Positions 45,879 to 55,040 of a stretch of 64,000 bases of DNA are shown here, piece after piece (positions within the stretch are counted from its first letter, which is position 1; each line of letters begins with the position of its first letter). Source of the stretch: Alphaproteobacteria bacterium (lineage in GTDB: Bacteria > Pseudomonadota > Alphaproteobacteria > UBA828); NCBI GenBank assembly GCA_022826345.1, contig JAJDVB010000106.1:67410-131409 (forward strand), written 5' to 3'. Below the pieces are notes generated by a model. It made no database searches. It saw nothing but the letters and a program-made list of their open reading frames with translations, and was not told the DNA's origin. Made by a program: the position numbers and the translations under genes.

Positions 45879-46667
45879 ATGGTAGACATTCTTGTCGTCT
45901 TACCGTCGGTGGGCCTGGATACGGTGCGCGACATCGTGCCGCTGCTCGCCATCGTGCTGTTCTTCCAGATCATCGTCCTGCGCCAGCGCCCGGCGAATCT
46001 CGGCCGGATCGTGATCGGCTTCGTCTATGTCGTCGTCGGGCTCGTGCTCTTCCTCATCGGGTTGGAGGAGGCGCTCTTCCCCCTCGGCAAGACGATGGCC
46101 GCCCAACTGACCGACCCGGCCTTCCTCGGCCTTGCGGCGGGCGCGACCGCTCATTGGCTCGACTACGGCTGGATCTACGCCTTTGCGGCAGCCATCGGCT
46201 TCGGCACCACCATCGCGGAGCCCTCGCTCATGGCCGTTGCGCGCAAGGCCGGAGCCGTCTCGGGCGGGACGATCAGCCCCTGGGGCCTTCGAATTGCCGT
46301 TGCCGCGGGCGTTGCCGTCGGCGTCGGGGTGGGAACCGTCCGCATCGTCACCGGGGTGCCGCTCCACTATCTGTTCATGGGCGCCTACGCGCTCGTGATC
46401 CTGCTGACCATCTTCGCCTCGCGCAGCATCATCGCGCTCGCCTACGATTCGGGCGGCGTCACATCGTCGACCGTGACCGTGCCGCTGGTGGCCGCTTTGG
46501 GCCTCGGCCTCGCCGCCAACGTGCCGGGGCGCAGCCCGATGCTCGATGGCTTCGGCCTTATCGCGTTCGCCTGCGTCTTTGCCGTCATCGCCGTGCTGGG
46601 GTTTACCCAGCTTTCGTCGGCGCTCGCCGCCCTGCGCAGGCGCCGGTCATCCGGGAAAGGAACCTGA
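45879..46667 (+). CDS. DUF1538 family membrane protein (third copy)
   Basis: 262-residue near-twin of the preceding gene, with matching ALFPLGKTMAAQLTDPAFLG, GATAHWLDYGWIYAFAAAIGFGTTIAEPSL and [22 protein letters not shown] blocks. It begins at ATG 45879, 34 bp after the second copy, and lies 3 bp upstream of the PII-like gene. DNA identity is high within the conserved blocks and lower at the ends. Tandem position and close similarity mean a recent duplication with divergence mainly at the termini (SALAALRRRRSSGKGT versus SALEAAEKRRRRRGHA). Confidence 0.87.
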   Translation: MVDILVVLPSVGLDTVRDIVPLLAIVLFFQIIVLRQRPANLGRIVIGFVYVVVGLVLFLIGLEEALFPLGKTMAAQLTDPAFLGLAAGATAHWLDYGWIYAFAAAIGFGTTIAEPSLMAVARKAGAVSGGTISPWGLRIAVAAGVAVGVGVGTVRIVTGVPLHYLFMGAYALVILLTIFASRSIIALAYDSGGVTSSTVTVPLVAALGLGLAANVPGRSPMLDGFGLIAFACVFAVIAVLGFTQLSSALAALRRRRSSGKGT

Positions 46668-46670
46668 ACG

Positions 46671-47021
46671 ATGCGTTTCAAGCTCATCATGGCGCTTGTG
46701 GATTCCGGCGAAACTGAAGCCGTCCTCCACACCGGCCGCCGCGCTGGTGCGACCGGCGCGACCATCATTACGGGCTGCCGCGGCGAGGGTCTTGAACCGG
46801 AGAAGACCTTTCTCGGCTTGAGACTGACCGGCCAACGCGACATCCTGCTGTTCCTGGTCGAGGAACACATGAGCCGCGCCGTGCTGGAGGAGATCGCGAC
46901 GGACGCGGCTTTCGAGGAAAAGTCGGGGACGGGGATCGCGTTCCAGATCGCCATCGAAGACGCGGTCGGTCTTTCTCATCAGATCGCCGAGATCAAGCAC
47001 GAGATCGAGGACCAGATATGA
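46671..47021 (+). CDS. PII-like signalling protein of the DUF1538 operon
   Basis: 116-residue ferredoxin-like protein of the PII/GlnB superfamily. RFKLIMALVDSGETEAVLHTGRRAGATGATIITGCRG is the PII-type beta-alpha-beta start; KSGTGIAFQIAIEDAVGL corresponds to the B-loop that in PII binds nucleotide phosphates. The T-loop region between them (about residues 37-50) is short and lacks the Tyr51 uridylylation site, so this is a stand-alone variant. AAAGGAACCTGAACG precedes the ATG. It overlaps the CBS gene by 4 bp (ATGA). PII-family proteins often plug transporters, which fits the DUF1538 neighbours. Confidence 0.85.
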   Translation: MRFKLIMALVDSGETEAVLHTGRRAGATGATIITGCRGEGLEPEKTFLGLRLTGQRDILLFLVEEHMSRAVLEEIATDAAFEEKSGTGIAFQIAIEDAVGLSHQIAEIKHEIEDQI

Positions 47022-47476
47022 GCACAAAGGCGAGCACGGCCACGGCAGCGTCGCAGGGGGCTCAATTCAACACGGTGCGCGCGGTGATGTCGCCGATGCC
47101 GGCCCCGATCGACGGCATGGCCACGGTTCACGAGGCCCTGGAGCTGATGCGCGAGAACAACGTGTACTCGCTCGTGGTCGAGCGCCGCCGGCCCGGTGAC
47201 GAATACGGTATGGTCGTGGTTTCCGACATTGCCAACAAGGTGATAGCGGACAACCGCTCACCCGACCGGGTGAATGTCTACGAGATCATGTCGAAGCCGG
47301 TGCTCACCATCAGCGCCGACATGGAAATCAAGTACGCGATCCGCCTGCTCGGCCGCTTCGGCCTGTCGCGTAGTGTGGTGGTGGATGGCAACGAGGCGGT
47401 CGGCTTCGTAACGCTGACCGACATGGTGTTTCGCTTCTATGAGCAGGAAGCGATGCGGCGCGAGGCGAGCGGGTAG
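47018..47476 (+). CDS. CBS-pair protein of the DUF1538 operon
   Basis: 152-residue protein made almost wholly of two CBS domains: residues about 20-85 (VRAVMSPMPAPIDGMATVHEALELMRENNVYSLVVE) and about 87-145 (VYEIMSKPVLTISADMEIKYAIRLLGRFGLSRSVVVDG). CBS pairs bind adenosine nucleotides and control transporters and enzymes. It overlaps the PII-like gene (ATGA), which implies joint translation and probably a shared function. No enzyme domain is attached. It is the last gene of the five-gene set. Confidence 0.88.
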   Translation: MSTKASTATAASQGAQFNTVRAVMSPMPAPIDGMATVHEALELMRENNVYSLVVERRRPGDEYGMVVVSDIANKVIADNRSPDRVNVYEIMSKPVLTISADMEIKYAIRLLGRFGLSRSVVVDGNEAVGFVTLTDMVFRFYEQEAMRREASG

Positions 47477-47490
47477 GTCGAACGCAAGCG

Positions 47491-48264
47491 ATGACCGCGT
47501 CTGACGCAATGCCGCGGGCGGCGCTGGTCACCGGCGCCGCAACGCGCATCGGCCGAACCATCGCCGAGGCGCTGGCAGAGGACGGCTGGGCGGTCGCGGT
47601 GCACCATCACGAATCCGGCGACGCCGCCAAGAATGTCGTCGCGGACATCGAGGGCGCCGGCGGCCGCGCCGTGGCGCTCAGGGCCGATCTCGCCGAGGAG
47701 GCCGAGGTCGAGACCCTGGTGGCGCGGGCGACGGAGGCGCTCGGGCCGCTTGGTTGCCTCGTCAACAATGCGTCCCCGTTCGAGCACGACGACCTGCAAA
47801 GCGCGACCCGCGCGAGCTGGGAGCTCCACATGGCGGTCAATCTGCGCGCGCCCTTCGTGCTGATGCAGAAGTTCGCGGCAGCGCTGCCGGACGAGGCGGA
47901 GGGCTGCATCGTCAATATGCTCGACCAGCGCGTCTGGAGCCTCACGCCGCACTTCATGTCCTACACGCTCAGCAAGGCGGGCCTCTGGACGCTCACGCAG
48001 ACGGCGGCGCTCGCGCTTGCGCCCCGCATCCGGGTGAACGGGATCGGCCCCGGACCGACCCTGCCGAGCGCGCGCCAGAGCCCCGAGCACTTCGCTGCGC
48101 AATACGAAGCCACGCCGTTGAAGCGGGCGGTGGCGCCCGGCGACATCGCGGACGGCGTGCGGTTTATCCTCGCCGCCCGCGCGCTGACCGGGCAGATGGT
48201 CGCCCTGGACAGCGGTCAGCATCTCGGCTGGGCGATGCCGCAGGGGAAAGAAATCCTGGAATGA
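47491..48264 (+). CDS. Short-chain dehydrogenase, pteridine reductase/FolM-like
   Basis: 257-residue SDR. The cofactor motif TGAATRIG (Thr14-Gly21) matches the TGxxxRxG pattern that separates pteridine reductases (PTR1, FolM) from ordinary SDRs (TGxxxGxG). The catalytic pair YTLSK (YxxxK) is near residue 163. Such enzymes use NADPH to reduce dihydropterins, dihydrofolate or dihydromonapterin. It overlaps folB by 4 bp (ATGA), which backs a pterin role. It lies 14 bp after the CBS gene but is probably a separate functional unit. Confidence 0.85.
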   Translation: MTASDAMPRAALVTGAATRIGRTIAEALAEDGWAVAVHHHESGDAAKNVVADIEGAGGRAVALRADLAEEAEVETLVARATEALGPLGCLVNNASPFEHDDLQSATRASWELHMAVNLRAPFVLMQKFAAALPDEAEGCIVNMLDQRVWSLTPHFMSYTLSKAGLWTLTQTAALALAPRIRVNGIGPGPTLPSARQSPEHFAAQYEATPLKRAVAPGDIADGVRFILAARALTGQMVALDSGQHLGWAMPQGKEILE

Positions 48265-48649
48265 GCGGGGAGACCCCAGCACCGGGCTCGGCCGTGGCCA
48301 CGCGGCGCCACCTGCTGATTCGCGACCTCGTCGTGCCCTGCTCGATCGGGGTCCACGAGCACGAGCGCCACGGCACGCAACGGGTGCGGATCAACGTCCG
48401 CGTGCAGGTCACGGGCGACGAGCGGCCGATCGAGGACAGCATCGCCAACGTCGTCTCTTACGAGACCATCGTGGACGGCATTCGCGCCATCATCGCCGGC
48501 GGCCATATCAACCTGGTCGAGACACTGGCCGACCGCATCGTCGAGCTTTGCCTCGCCAACCGCCGCGTGCGCGGCGTGTGGGTACGGGTCGAGAAGCTCG
48601 ACCTCTACCCGGATGCAGGCGGCGTGGGAGTCGAAGTGGAGCGCTCCCG

Positions 48650-48653
<4 letters not shown>
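48261..48653 (+). CDS. folB: Dihydroneopterin aldolase
   Basis: 130-residue tunnel-fold enzyme that splits 7,8-dihydroneopterin to 6-hydroxymethyl-dihydropterin and glycolaldehyde, in the folate route. IRDLVVPCSIGVHEHERHGTQRVRINVRV, VSYETIVDGIRAII and HINLVETLADRIVELCL are characteristic. It starts in an ATGA overlap with the SDR gene and its stop overlaps the convergent mtnP gene. folP and the SDR in this window make a folate/pterin link. Confidence 0.93.
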
Positions 48654-49534
<881 letters not shown>

Positions 49535-49543
49535 GGCCGCGCG

Positions 49544-50212
49544 CTAGCCGATGTGGCGCGCGAGATGGGCGAGGGATCGGTCGCGGGCGAGCGCGGCGGC
49601 CTCCGGATGGTAGTCGGCCCGCTGGTCACAGTTGAAGCCGTGGCCGGCACCCTGATAGACGTGGACCGTGACGTCGGGGTGGGTCGTCGTGATCTCATCC
49701 ACGTCGGTCATCGGAATGCCCGCATCTTCCGTGCCGAAGTGGAGCATTGTCGGGCAGGCGGGCGTCTCTCCCACGAACTCAATGATCTGGCCGCCGTAGT
49801 AGCCGACCGCTGCGTCGATCTCCAGCCGGCAGGCGGCAAGCCATGCGAGCGAGCCGCCCCAGCAATAGCCCACCACGACCACCTTCGGCGCGCCTTCGAG
49901 GGCATCGACGCCGGCCTTGATGTCCATGACCGGGCCTTCCCAGCCGATATCGGCCTTGTACCCGCGCCCTTCGTCGACCGTCTCGGCGCTGTAGCCGAGC
50001 TCGATTCCCGGCTCCTTCCGGTCGAACAGGCACGGCGCCAGGACGAGATAACCCTGGGCGGCGTAGTCGTCGCAGACCCCTCTGATGTGGTCGTTGACCC
50101 CAAAAATCTCCTGTACGAGCACGAGGCCCGCGCGGGGCTCGCCATCGGGCGCAGCGCGGTAAGCGTTGAGAACGTGACCATCGTCCGCGGTCAACTGGAC
50201 AACTGCGCCCAT
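49544..50212 (-). CDS. Dienelactone hydrolase family protein
   Basis: 222-residue alpha/beta hydrolase. The nucleophile is the Cys of VVGYCWGGSLAW, typical for dienelactone hydrolases rather than Ser; acidic and His members of the triad sit in FGTEDAGIP and YQGAGHGFNCD. Native substrate may be a lactone from aromatic ring cleavage, or unrelated; the annotation is at family level. The ATG at 50210-50212 follows GGGAGG and fits better than 50251. Only 9 bp separate it from the upstream end of mtnP, so the two may be cotranscribed. Confidence 0.88.
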   Translation of the reverse strand: MGAVVQLTADDGHVLNAYRAAPDGEPRAGLVLVQEIFGVNDHIRGVCDDYAAQGYLVLAPCLFDRKEPGIELGYSAETVDEGRGYKADIGWEGPVMDIKAGVDALEGAPKVVVVGYCWGGSLAWLAACRLEIDAAVGYYGGQIIEFVGETPACPTMLHFGTEDAGIPMTDVDEITTTHPDVTVHVYQGAGHGFNCDQRADYHPEAAALARDRSLAHLARHIG

Positions 50213-50311
50213 CGTGGGTGCCTCCCTGATCCCCCATTGTGTTGCGCCCATTCGAGCGCTGGCTCTTCACATAGCAGAAGGGACATGGGCACGCCACTCG
50301 CAGGCAGGGCG

Positions 50312-51415
50312 CTACACGTTGAATCGGAACAGCATCACGTCGCCGTCCCGCACCACGTAGGAGCGCCCCTCCTGGCGCATGCGCCCGGCGCTGCGGGCGG
50401 CCTGCTCGCCGCCGAGCGCGATCAGCTCGTCCGCTGCGATGGTCTCGGCGCAGATGAAGCCGCGCGCGAAATCGGTGTGGATGCGGCCGGCCGCCTCGAC
50501 CGCCGTGCTGCCCTCCGGGATGGGCCAGGCGCGCGCCTCGGTCTCGGTCGCCGTGAGGAAGCGGATCAGGCCGAGCAAGCGGTGCCCGGCGTGGATCACA
50601 CGGTCGAGGCTGGGCGCTTCGAGTTCGAGGGCTTCGAGGAACTCGCGCTTCTCCGCTGGGTCTTCGAGCAGGGCGATTTCCGCCTCGATCGCCGCCGAGA
50701 TCACGACCTGCTCCGCGCCGGTGGCGGTGGCATGGTCCGCGACGGCCTGGCTCATCGTGTTGCCCGTCGCGGCACTCGCCTCGTCGACGTTGCCGACGTA
50801 GAGCACCGGCTTCGCGCTCAGCAGGTTGAGCGCCGAGAATTCACGCTTGGCCGTCTCGTCGGGCAGGTCGAGCGCGCGCGCCGGACGGCCGCTCTCAAGC
50901 AAGGCGAGCGCCGGCTCGATGGCCGCGAGTCGATCCTTCGCCTCCTTGTCGCCGCCACGTGCGCGCTTGATCGCTGCCTCGCGCTGCCGCTCCAGGCTTT
51001 CAAGGTCGGCCAACATGAGCTCGGTCTCGATCAGCCCGATGTCGTGCAGGGGATCCACCGCACCGGAGGCGTGGGCCACCTGGTCGTCCTCGAAGCAGCG
51101 GACCAGGTGGAGCAGCGCATCGACCTCGCGCACGTGGCCCAGGAAGCGATTGCCGAGTCCCTCGCCCTTGCTCGCGCCGGCGACGAGGCCGGCGATATCC
51201 ACCACCTCCAGCACGCTCGGCACGACCTTGCGCGAGCCGGCGAGGCGCGCGACCTCGTGGAGCGCCGGGTCGGGCACCGGCGCGCGCCCCACGTTGGGCT
51301 CGACGGTGCAGAAGGGATAGTTGCCGACCTCGGCCGCGCCGCTCGCGACCAGCGCGTTGAAGAGCGTGGACTTGCCCACGTTGGGCAGGCCCACGATGCC
51401 GCACCTAAACCCCAC
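50312..51415 (-). CDS. ychF: Ribosome-binding ATPase YchF
   Basis: 367-residue P-loop protein of the Obg-related family. GIVGLPNVGKSTLFNAL (about residues 7-23) is the P-loop, DIAGLVAGASKGEGLGNRFL the switch region, LYVGNVDE the base-recognition site and ALGGEQAARSAGRMRQEGRSYVV the C-terminal TGS domain. It binds ATP better than GTP and associates with ribosomes. The start overlaps the pth stop by 11 bp. Position next to pth, rplY and prs is common in proteobacteria. Confidence 0.95.
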   Translation of the reverse strand: MGFRCGIVGLPNVGKSTLFNALVASGAAEVGNYPFCTVEPNVGRAPVPDPALHEVARLAGSRKVVPSVLEVVDIAGLVAGASKGEGLGNRFLGHVREVDALLHLVRCFEDDQVAHASGAVDPLHDIGLIETELMLADLESLERQREAAIKRARGGDKEAKDRLAAIEPALALLESGRPARALDLPDETAKREFSALNLLSAKPVLYVGNVDEASAATGNTMSQAVADHATATGAEQVVISAAIEAEIALLEDPAEKREFLEALELEAPSLDRVIHAGHRLLGLIRFLTATETEARAWPIPEGSTAVEAAGRIHTDFARGFICAETIAADELIALGGEQAARSAGRMRQEGRSYVVRDGDVMLFRFNV

Positions 51416-52118
51416 CCGATGATCCAGGCGGGGATTTGCCGCCGGCCCGCGCAGGGCTCGATCCGGGCGGCGGGGCGAGGAGCGCGACCCGGCTCATGAA
51501 GGCGCTGGCGTCGCCCGCCATGAGCAGCGGGAAAGCATCGACGATGGCGTCGAGAGTCGGGTCGAGCCAGGTCCGGTCCGACGCGCCAAAGTTGGAGAGC
51601 ACGTGGAGGGTCATGTGGTCCCGGTCGCCGGGGTGGCCGATTCCGATTCGCACTCGCCAGTAGTCGGCACCGATATGAGCCCGGATGCTCCTGAGCCCTT
51701 TGTGGCCGGCAATGCCCCCGCCGCACTTGGCCCGAACCTTGCCGGCGGCGAGGTCGACCTCGTCGTGCAGCACGATGACGGCCTCGGGCGCAAGGCGGTG
51801 GAAGCGCATGGCAGCGCCCACCGCGCGGCCCGAATCGTTCATGTACGTCTGCGGCTTGAGCGCGAGCACCGACTCGCCGCCGACGCGGCCCTCCGCGATC
51901 TCGCCGTGAAAGCGCGTGCGCCGCCCGAACGCGCCAAAGTCATGGGCCGTTGCCAGCGCATCGAGCGCCAAAAAGCCGACGTTGTGACGATGCCGGGCGG
52001 CATCGGCGCCGGGATTGCCGAGGCCGACCAGCAGGCGGGAAGGGGCGCCGCCCTGGGCGGCGCGAGAGCGGCGGAAGAAGGCCGTGCTACGACTCCTCGC
52101 CTTCCTCGGCCGGCGCAC
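51405..52118 (-). CDS. pth: Peptidyl-tRNA hydrolase (start uncertain)
   Basis: Enzyme that frees tRNA from stalled peptidyl-tRNA. LLVGLGNPGADAARHRHNVGFLALDAL contains the catalytic His; KPQTYMNDSGRAV and VLHDEVDLAAGKVRAKCGGGIAGHKGLRSI carry the substrate Asn and the Asp. C-terminal Pro/Ser/Gly-rich tail is extra. The start is a problem: between the rplY stop and the conserved LLVGLG there is no ATG, GTG or TTG in frame. The nearest are a GTG at 52116-52118 inside rplY (given here) or CTG codons at 52034/52031. A sequencing indel is also possible. Gene identity is firm. Confidence 0.85.
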   Translation of the reverse strand: MRRPRKARSRSTAFFRRSRAAQGGAPSRLLVGLGNPGADAARHRHNVGFLALDALATAHDFGAFGRRTRFHGEIAEGRVGGESVLALKPQTYMNDSGRAVGAAMRFHRLAPEAVIVLHDEVDLAAGKVRAKCGGGIAGHKGLRSIRAHIGADYWRVRIGIGHPGDRDHMTLHVLSNFGASDRTWLDPTLDAIVDAFPLLMAGDASAFMSRVALLAPPPGSSPARAGGKSPPGSSGGV

Positions 52119-52767
52119 CCTCGGCGTCTTCGGCCCCTTCCTCGGCGCCTTCCTCCTCCTCGCCCTCTTCGCCTTCCTCCTCATCGACCGGCTCGACGAT
52201 GACCGTGGGCGCGGCGATGGTGGCGACGGTGAAGTCGCGGTCGGTGATGGTGGGCGTCACCCCCTCCGGAAGCTCGATGTGGCTGATGTGGATGCTGTCG
52301 CCGATCTCGCATCCCGACACGTCGGCCACGATAAACTCGGGGATGGCTTCGAGCGGGCACATGAGCTCGACCTCGTGGCGGACGATGTTGAGCACGCCGC
52401 CGCGCTTCAGGCCTTCGCACTCCTCCTGGCCGTCGAAGCGGACCTCCACGGAGACCGCGAGCGCCGCGCCGGCGACGTAGCGGATGAAGTCGACGTGAAG
52501 CGGCGCATCGCTGACCGGATCGACTTGAACGTCGCGGGCCAGAACGCGAATCACGTCGCCATTGACCTTGAGGTCGTAGAGGCGGGCGAAGAAGCCCCGC
52601 CGGCCGATCTCGCGCTCCAGCACGTTGTAGTCGAGCGAGACGGAAAGCGGATCCGCACCGCCGCCGTAAACGATGGCTGGCGTGCGGCCCTCGCGCCTGA
52701 GCGCTCGCGCGCCTCCCTTGCCGCGCGGCTCGCGCGGCAGTGCCTCGATCATTGCTTCGTCACTCAT
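52087..52767 (-). CDS. rplY: 50S ribosomal protein L25 (Ctc type)
   Basis: 226-residue 5S rRNA-binding protein of the long Ctc/TL5 form. The N-terminal L25 domain includes GGARALRREGRTPAIVYGG; the second beta domain has ECEGLKRGGVLNIVRHEVEL. The last 30 residues form a strongly acidic tail (EEEGEEGEEEEGAEEGAEDAEG), seen in several alphaproteobacterial L25 proteins. It begins 33 bp after the prs stop and overlaps the proposed pth start. Confidence 0.93.
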   Translation of the reverse strand: MSDEAMIEALPREPRGKGGARALRREGRTPAIVYGGGADPLSVSLDYNVLEREIGRRGFFARLYDLKVNGDVIRVLARDVQVDPVSDAPLHVDFIRYVAGAALAVSVEVRFDGQEECEGLKRGGVLNIVRHEVELMCPLEAIPEFIVADVSGCEIGDSIHISHIELPEGVTPTITDRDFTVATIAAPTVIVEPVDEEEGEEGEEEEGAEEGAEDAEGAPAEEGEES

Positions 52768-52800
52768 GGTTCTGTTGTCTCCGGAGTTCTGTCGCGCGCG

Positions 52801-53733
52801 TCAATCGAAGAGGCTCGAAACCGAGGTCTCCGAGCTGATACGGAGAATCGATTCGGCCATCAACGGCGCGATCGGGAGCACGCGGATGTTGTCCGCGCCC
52901 TCCACGGCTTCGGTGGTCTGAATGGTGTCCGTCACGACCAGAGACTCGAGCTCAGATGACGAGACCCGCGCCACCGCCTCGCCCGATAGCACCGCGTGAG
53001 AGACATAGCCGTGAACCGCCTTCGCGCCCTCTTCCTTGAGCGCCGCTGCCGCGTTGCAGAGGGTCCCGGCCGAATCGACGATATCGTCCACGATGATGCA
53101 GCGCCGGCCCTCGACATCGCCGATGATGTTCATGACTTCCGACTGACCGGCCTGCTCGCGCCTCTTGTCCACGATCGAAAGGTCCGCATTGAAGCGCTTG
53201 GCCATGGCCCGCGCCCGCAGCACGCCGCCGACATCGGGCGAGACGAACATCAGAGGCTCGTTGTTGTAGTTCATCCTGATGTCATCGACCATCACCGGCG
53301 CCGCGTAGAGATTGTCCACCGGAATGTCGAAGAAGCCCTGAATTTGGCCTGCGTGCAGGTCGAGCGTGAGGACCCGGTTGGCGCCGCTTGCCTCGATCAG
53401 GTTGGCGACCAGCTTGGCGGAGATCGGCGTGCGCGGCGACGATTTTCGGTCCTGCCGGGCGTAGCCGAAGTAGGGCACCACCGCGGTCACCCGCTGCGCC
53501 GAGGCGCGCTTCAGGGCGTCGAGGCAGATCAGCAGCTCCATCAGGTTGTCGTTGGCCGGCGTCGACGTCGATTGAATCAGGAACACGTCTTCGCCGCGCA
53601 CGTTCTCCTGGATCTCCACGAAGATCTCGGAATCGGAGAAGCGGCGGATCGAGGCTCGAGTCAAACCGATGCCGAGCGCCGACGAGATCGCCTCAGCCAG
53701 CGGCCGGTTGCTGTTCCCGGCAACGAGCTTCAT
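52801..53733 (-). CDS. prs: Ribose-phosphate pyrophosphokinase
   Basis: 310-residue PRPP synthase that supplies phosphoribosyl pyrophosphate for nucleotides, His, Trp and [28 protein letters not shown] near the N-terminus, [18 protein letters not shown] and the PRPP-binding [13 protein letters not shown] loop are all canonical. Length normal. It precedes rplY-pth-ychF on the same strand, a conserved order. Confidence 0.96.
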   Translation of the reverse strand: MKLVAGNSNRPLAEAISSALGIGLTRASIRRFSDSEIFVEIQENVRGEDVFLIQSTSTPANDNLMELLICLDALKRASAQRVTAVVPYFGYARQDRKSSPRTPISAKLVANLIEASGANRVLTLDLHAGQIQGFFDIPVDNLYAAPVMVDDIRMNYNNEPLMFVSPDVGGVLRARAMAKRFNADLSIVDKRREQAGQSEVMNIIGDVEGRRCIIVDDIVDSAGTLCNAAAALKEEGAKAVHGYVSHAVLSGEAVARVSSSELESLVVTDTIQTTEAVEGADNIRVLPIAPLMAESILRISSETSVSSLFD

Positions 53734-53769
53734 CGATGACGGTTCCCTGGAGCGTGGATCGGGGCAAGA

Positions 53770-53790
53770 CCTGCAGGGCCACCCTGCAGG
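53770..53790 (-). terminator. Perfect 9-bp hairpin between the lipoprotein gene and prs
   Basis: CCTGCAGGG-CCA-CCCTGCAGG is a perfect stem with a 3-nt loop. It stands in the 107-bp gap downstream of the lipoprotein gene and upstream of prs, both on the minus strand. It could terminate the upstream operon or shape the prs leader. No T-run follows on the minus strand, so an intrinsic terminator is not certain. Confidence 0.4.
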
Positions 53791-53840
53791 CCCCGAAGGC
53801 GCGCGGACTGTATCAATCTGACCCTGCCCTGTAAACGCCG

Positions 53841-54962
53841 TTACCGGACCGTGACGGAGACGGCGATCGGCGCCTCGACCAGCACCGAAGGCGCATCCGG
53901 CGTCTCCGGCTCAGGCGTGAGGTGTGGCCTGGGTTGTGTCCTGGCGAGCAGTGAGAGCGGCGGCTCGACCAGCGCCGCAGGCAGCTTGGCAGACGCTTGA
54001 ATCGCCAGCGAAAGCGGCGCTTCGATCGGAGTCCGGCGGGGCGGTCTCGTGGACGCCTTCCGCCGGGGCAACTGAGCGACTCGGCGTACGTCCGGTTGAT
54101 CGAGCAATTGCGCGATGCCTGGCGCACCGGCGCGGGCGACGAGTCGTGGCAAAACGCCCCACGTGCCGGTCAACTGGTCCTCGCCGACTCGGTTGCTCTG
54201 AGTAACGGTGCCGAGTCTTGAGCCATCGGGATGCAGCACGTCCCAGGCAATCGTGACGGTGGCGCTATCCGTGGTGGCGTCGTCTCGTGCGACCCGGACC
54301 CAGCCCTGGATCGTCAGACTCCCGGCCTCGGGGGCATCGGCAACAGTGACGCCGATTTGGGCGAGCGAATGCCGCATGGCGCGTGCCAACGCCACGCCTC
54401 CGCCGCTGGGGGCACCGCGAACGGTTTCGATCGCAACAGGCAATCGGGGCGGACGGTTTGGATCTACGGCTTCCGGCGGTTTCAGCACGGCTGCGACCCG
54501 CGCGGCGGCCCGCTCGGCGACGGCGGCCAGATCGGGCGCCGCTGCATCGTCGGTCGGCACGCCGGGACTTGGCTCCTCGAACCGGAGCGCGGTCTCGCCA
54601 TCGGGCGCGATCAGCGACCACCTCAGCTTGCCTGCGGCGACAGAGACGCGCCCGGCCAGCACGATGCTGCCTCGGCCGCCGGCGAGGGCGCTGGCCGGCA
54701 CGTCGCGCAGGCGCAGCGCATTCACCACTTCGTCCACCAGCACTGCCGACTGGTTTGCCGGCAGCCCACCGATGGGCGGTACCAGGATGCTGCCCCAGGC
54801 TGTGTCTCCGGGAACGGTCCACGCCTGCGTGCTTTTGTCTGACGGCTGGAACGGGCGGGGCAGGTCGCCACAGGCCGCGAGCGCCACGCACGCGATGAGG
54901 ACCAGCGCGAGCGGCATCGCCCTCCGCCAGGCGCAACGGGCCGCGCTGCCAGGGCGCATCAT
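53841..54962 (-). CDS. Predicted lipoprotein of unknown function
   Basis: 373 residues. The N-terminus has a signal of lipoprotein type with lipobox ALAAC (Cys31). The following 220 residues look like a folded periplasmic domain ([79 protein letters not shown]). The last 80 are Pro/Arg-rich and probably disordered. I do not recognise the family with confidence. It starts in an ATGA overlap with a 26-residue membrane peptide and belongs to the lgt-midA-pgeF run. The window gives no other clue to function. Confidence 0.8.
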   Translation of the reverse strand: MMRPGSAARCAWRRAMPLALVLIACVALAACGDLPRPFQPSDKSTQAWTVPGDTAWGSILVPPIGGLPANQSAVLVDEVVNALRLRDVPASALAGGRGSIVLAGRVSVAAGKLRWSLIAPDGETALRFEEPSPGVPTDDAAAPDLAAVAERAAARVAAVLKPPEAVDPNRPPRLPVAIETVRGAPSGGGVALARAMRHSLAQIGVTVADAPEAGSLTIQGWVRVARDDATTDSATVTIAWDVLHPDGSRLGTVTQSNRVGEDQLTGTWGVLPRLVARAGAPGIAQLLDQPDVRRVAQLPRRKASTRPPRRTPIEAPLSLAIQASAKLPAALVEPPLSLLARTQPRPHLTPEPETPDAPSVLVEAPIAVSVTVR

Positions 54963-55039
54963 GGGCTCGACACCGCCAAAGCGCAGCTCGCCACCATGCC
55001 GACGAAGAGGAGGACACCGAAGATGATGACATACGGCAT
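54959..55039 (-). CDS. Small membrane peptide (26 residues), coupled to pgeF and lipoprotein genes
   Basis: The frame from ATG 55037-55039 encodes a 26-residue peptide, mostly one hydrophobic helix (MPYVIIFGVLLFVGMVASC) with a polar end. Its ATG begins 1 bp after the pgeF stop (TGACATG) and its stop overlaps the lipoprotein ATG (ATGA). That exact fit between two genes is strong evidence that it is translated. No good Shine-Dalgarno sequence is present, so it probably depends on ribosomes finishing pgeF. No known family; likely a single-pass inner-membrane peptide. Confidence 0.6.
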   Translation of the reverse strand: MPYVIIFGVLLFVGMVASCALAVSSP

Positions 55040-55040
55040 G

